This document shows positions 5,913 to 7,863 of a stretch of 7,863 nucleotides of DNA, piece by piece. A program made the translations under genes and the position numbers. Under the pieces are notes generated by a model, which ran no database searches, was not told the DNA's origin, and worked only from the letters and a program-made list of their open reading frames with translations. The DNA comes from Gammaproteobacteria bacterium. Lineage in GTDB: Bacteria; Pseudomonadota; Gammaproteobacteria; UBA6429; Thiohalophilaceae. How positions within the stretch are numbered: the stretch's first letter is position 1; every line of letters starts with the position of its first letter. The DNA lies in assembly GCA_024641445.1 (NCBI GenBank), contig JAHEDA010000110.1, positions 1 to 7,863 of the forward strand, read 5' to 3'.

Positions 5913-6494
5913 TTACGCGTCATGTTTAAGCACATACTCTATGCGTCGATCCGGGATTCGCCAGAGTAACGCTGCAAATACAAAAACAAGCTGCGATACC
6001 CACGATGCGAAGAATGTCAAAACAATGGCAAGCGAGTAAAGAACGGGTGAGAGTTTCCCTTTCCAGTCCCGTCCCACGGCTCGAAGGAGAACTGAAGATT
6101 CTCCCTGAGCGGCAATAATCGCCTGCTGTAAGAGCCAATAGGCAATTGCGGCGGACAACAATACAAAGCCATAGACTGCTGTAGGGAGCGAGGCGAAGTG
6201 ATTCTCACCCATCCATCCCGTCACTAACGGGAAGAGGGATAGCCAGAACAACAAATGCAGGTTGGCCCACATTATGGGGGCTGTCACGTGGGTGACGGTA
6301 TGCAGCATGTGATGGTGGTTGTTCCAGTAAATGCCGATATATACAAAACTCAGTACATAGCTAAGAAACGCCGGTATCAGCGGCGCAAGTGTGCCAAGCG
6401 TATCGCCATGTGGCACTTTCAGTTCAAGAACCATGATCGTGATGATAATCGCCAGTACCCCATCACTGAAGGCCTCAAGTCGAGTCTTTCCCAT
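5913..6494 (-). CDS. TMEM175-family (DUF1211) potassium channel homologue, 193 aa
   Basis: A homologue of bacterial TMEM175 proteins, tetrameric potassium-permeable channels of the inner membrane. The defining first-helix motif R-x3-FSD is present as R5-LEAFSDGVLAIIIT. The WNNHHHMLHTV stretch at 57-67 and the helix with NLHLLFWLSLFPLVTGWMG (78-96) are also typical. About six hydrophobic segments fit the single six-helix repeat of bacterial members, and 193 residues is the usual size. ATG 6492-6494 is preceded by GGAG at about 11 bases, a slightly long spacing. The gene appears intact. It is separated from the next gene downstream by 117 bases and has the repeat-rich non-coding region upstream. 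Confidence 0.92.
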   Translation of the reverse strand: MGKTRLEAFSDGVLAIIITIMVLELKVPHGDTLGTLAPLIPAFLSYVLSFVYIGIYWNNHHHMLHTVTHVTAPIMWANLHLLFWLSLFPLVTGWMGENHFASLPTAVYGFVLLSAAIAYWLLQQAIIAAQGESSVLLRAVGRDWKGKLSPVLYSLAIVLTFFASWVSQLVFVFAALLWRIPDRRIEYVLKHDA

Positions 6495-6603
6495 CGATAA
6501 AAATTCTCCGTGTGCTAGTTAATTTGGACTGCATGACTTACGCAAACTTGCGGCGGACGATCACCCCTGTAAAGGGCTATGACCCCTTATGCTACGTTAA
6601 GTC

Positions 6604-6736
6604 GTGCGCAAAATGTTGGGCGGTCATAATCCAATTCCTCGTGTTTCATTGCATCTATGGCTGTATGTTACACATCGCGGTAGGTTGGGCTGAGTCTACG
6701 AAGCCCAACACACAAGTTGTGTGCAAAACGTTGGGC
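6604..6736. repeat. 18-bp imperfect direct repeats flanking copy B
   Basis: GTGCGCAAAATGTTGGGC (6604-6621) and GTGTGCAAAACGTTGGGC (6719-6736) agree at 16 of 18 positions. They bracket a ~97-bp segment that begins exactly with the 88-bp repeat, giving a composite unit. Confidence 0.65.
6622..6710. repeat. 88-bp repeat, copy B (intergenic)
   Basis: Second copy of the element found at 4853-4940, about 80% identical by hand count, with bases 6622-6640 exactly shared. On the minus strand it keeps the ribosome site and ATG of copy A, but the frame that follows ends after about eleven codons. Here the start region therefore leads nowhere. The palindrome is intact: GTTGGGCT 6684-6691 pairs with AGCCCAAC 6702-6709. 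Confidence 0.8.
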
Positions 6737-6739
6737 TTC
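6684..6739. repeat. Nested GTTGGGC dyads
   Basis: Two mutually exclusive stems are available. GTTGGGCT (6684-6691) can pair with AGCCCAAC (6702-6709), or GAAGCCCAAC (6700-6709) can pair with GTTGGGCTTC (6730-6739). A third dyad, CACACAA-g-TTGTGTG (6709-6723), lies inside the second. It resembles the palindromic intergenic repeats common in gammaproteobacteria. Confidence 0.7.
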
Positions 6740-6984
6740 TTCGTACGTACCATTTTGCACCCGTGTTATTTTTTGCTTAGAAATTTCATCTCTTTCGCAT
6801 GAACAGAAAAATCCACTCCCCATTTAATTCCACGAAAACCAGTAAGCCTGGATTCTGATGCGAGTAGATGTGTGGAAAACTTTAACAGCACAATGCTGAT
6901 TCTAAAAGCACCTCTAACATTAGATGGTTTTTTTGTTGTCAAACTATAAGTAGCGTTACTAAAAAAGCAGGTTTGTCTTTGTAT

Positions 6985-7070
6985 TTTAGGACAAATCAAC
7001 ATCTCGGCCCATATTTAATTGATTGCTATCAAATAAATTCTTAATTTGACGGGATGTTATTTGTCTTAAA
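6985..7070. repeat. 86-bp inverted-repeat element, MITE-like
   Basis: The arm 6985-7003 (TTTAGGACAAATCAACATC) pairs with 7053-7070 at 17 of 18 positions, with one bulged C. The 49-base centre contains two further small dyads (TTGAT/ATCAA at 7019-7032 and TCAAAT/ATTTGA at 7029-7049). Size and AT-richness fit a non-autonomous mobile element or a large hairpin. No clear target-site duplication is seen. Confidence 0.55.
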
Positions 7071-7191
7071 TAGGGGTGCAATTCGGCCTTTTCTCTCTGG
7101 CGAATGCTTGCCTGGAGAATAAGCAAATTCAGATCGGGAATGTTGGTTTGTGTTTTTTTGCATCCATGCCTGCTTTATCCCTGCTACGTGT

Positions 7192-7863
7192 TCAGATTAG
7201 CGCAAACTTCTTCATACGATAAATAAGTGCGCTGCGGGTGATGCCGAGCAGGCGCGCGGCCTTGCTCTGGTTGCCGTGGGATTTGCTGAGGGCCTGTTGA
7301 ATGAGATCGGCCTCGACGTTATCGAGTACCAGACCATCGTCGGGGAGGTGCGGAATCGTTGCGCGCAGTCCGGTGTGGTGGCGGATCTCGGAGGGGAGGT
7401 TTTCGGGCTGGATAGTCCTGCCACTTAACAAAATCACCAGGCGCTCACACACATTGCGCAGTTCGCGTATGTTGCCGGGCCAGGCGTAGTGTTGCATCAC
7501 CTCTAATGCGGCGACGCTGTAACGCGGGGCGTCGACGGTGTGTTGCATGGCGAGGCGGGCGGTGAGGGTGGTAATCAGTACGGGGATGTCGCTGTCACGC
7601 TCACGCAGGGGTGGTAGTTGTAATGGGACGACGTGCAGGCGGTAGTAGAGGTCTTCACGGAAGCGTCCGGCCTGCACCGCATTGTAGAGGTCACGATTCG
7701 TGGCCGCGAGGACGCGTACGTTGACCTTGCGGGGTTGGGTGTCGCCCAGGCGTTGGCACTCACCACTCTCCAGAAAGCGCAGCAGCTTGGCCTGTATCGT
7801 GAGTGACAACTCACCGACTTCATCCAGAAAGAGGGTGCCGCCATCGGCGGCCATGACTCGACC
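7192..7863 (-). CDS. Sigma-54-dependent transcriptional regulator, C-terminal part
   Basis: An enhancer-binding protein whose AAA+ ATPase remodels sigma-54 RNA polymerase. The start lies beyond the window edge, because the frame stays open to 7863. Counting from Met 7854, the visible part has Walker B TLFLDE (7-12), sensor I ATNRDL (51-56), the arginine-finger region RFREDLYYRL (64-73), LPPLRER (80-86) and sensor II WPGNIREL (125-132). It ends in a Fis-type helix-turn-helix (ADLIQQALSKSHGNQSKAAR and on, 182-218). Walker A, the GAFTGA loop and the N-terminal sensory domain are outside, so the signal it senses is unknown. The region after its stop contains no convincing terminator. No sigma-54 promoter was recognised in the window, so its targets are not evident here. 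Confidence 0.95.
   Translation of the reverse strand, partial: GRVMAADGGTLFLDEVGELSLTIQAKLLRFLESGECQRLGDTQPRKVNVRVLAATNRDLYNAVQAGRFREDLYYRLHVVPLQLPPLRERDSDIPVLITTLTARLAMQHTVDAPRYSVAALEVMQHYAWPGNIRELRNVCERLVILLSGRTIQPENLPSEIRHHTGLRATIPHLPDDGLVLDNVEADLIQQALSKSHGNQSKAARLLGITRSALIYRMKKFALI

Larger units (their letters stand above)
6495..7191. other. Repeat-rich, AT-rich region without a supported gene
   Basis: About 700 bases between the TMEM175 homologue and the sigma-54 regulator. From 6604 to 6740 it is built of GTTGGGC-type repeats. The part from 6766 to 7080 is visibly richer in A and T, with long T and A runs, and contains an inverted-repeat structure at 6985-7070. Open frames of 78-96 codons exist but overlap repeats or lack ribosome sites and recognisable similarity. 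The first ~30 bases should hold the TMEM175 leader. The region looks like an accumulation site for small elements. Confidence 0.6.

Noticed and set aside
6565..6590. AAGGG / CCCTT hairpin as a terminator
   Set aside because: The stem is only five pairs with no T run on either strand.
6512..6802. 96-codon plus-strand open frame
   Set aside because: It runs through the GTTGGGC repeats, has no ribosome site and has no protein-like pattern.
6766..7002. 78-codon minus-strand open frame
   Set aside because: It starts inside the inverted-repeat arm at 6985-7003, lies in AT-rich DNA and is unlike any family I know. A decayed gene cannot be excluded.
1..7863. CRISPR array, tRNA or rRNA
   Set aside because: No regularly spaced direct repeats, tRNA cloverleaf features or rRNA-like stretches were seen on either strand.

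Overview
The window looks like chromosomal DNA of a gammaproteobacterium (inferred). The grounds are a YccF-family inner-membrane protein, a DUF4870-type membrane protein, a sigma-54 enhancer-binding regulator, good Shine-Dalgarno sites and intergenic GTTGGGC-type palindromic repeats. No gene pins down the genus.

Left end, plus strand (1-1984): a decaying two-gene unit. The first gene is a dimer-type (short) chlorite dismutase, cut by the window edge, with a +1 frameshift in an A5 run at 121-125. The second, 19 bases downstream, is a PLP-dependent cysteine synthase fused to a dithiol glutaredoxin; its synthase half carries three in-frame stops (803, 914, 1019). Both remain easily recognisable over their whole length, so the damage is recent or partly a sequencing artefact.

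Middle, all minus strand (1989-6494), reading from high to low coordinates: a TMEM175-type potassium channel homologue; an unnamed four-helix membrane protein; a DUF4870-type membrane protein; a secreted protein with six cysteines; YccF coupled by TAATG to a doubtful 64-residue ORF; an NTF2-like protein coupled by TGATG to a GNAT acetyltransferase; and a conserved-looking 123-residue protein that converges on the synthase pseudogene. These look like ordinary housekeeping or accessory genes in short transcription units. No shared pathway is evident beyond a cluster of small membrane proteins.

Right end (6495-7191): about 700 bases of AT-rich, apparently non-coding DNA. It holds a full copy of an ~88-bp repeat, nested GTTGGGC dyads and a separate 86-bp inverted-repeat structure. 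A second copy of the 88-bp repeat forms the leader, Shine-Dalgarno site and start codon of the secreted-protein gene, and a 21-bp core fragment lies inside the 64-residue ORF. From 7192 to the edge is the C-terminal part of a sigma-54 regulator (minus strand).

The most notable points are the broken chlorite dismutase / synthase-glutaredoxin pair, the repeat that supplies a gene's translation-start region, and the MITE-like hairpin at 6985-7070. No CRISPR array, tRNA, rRNA or complete transposase was seen.
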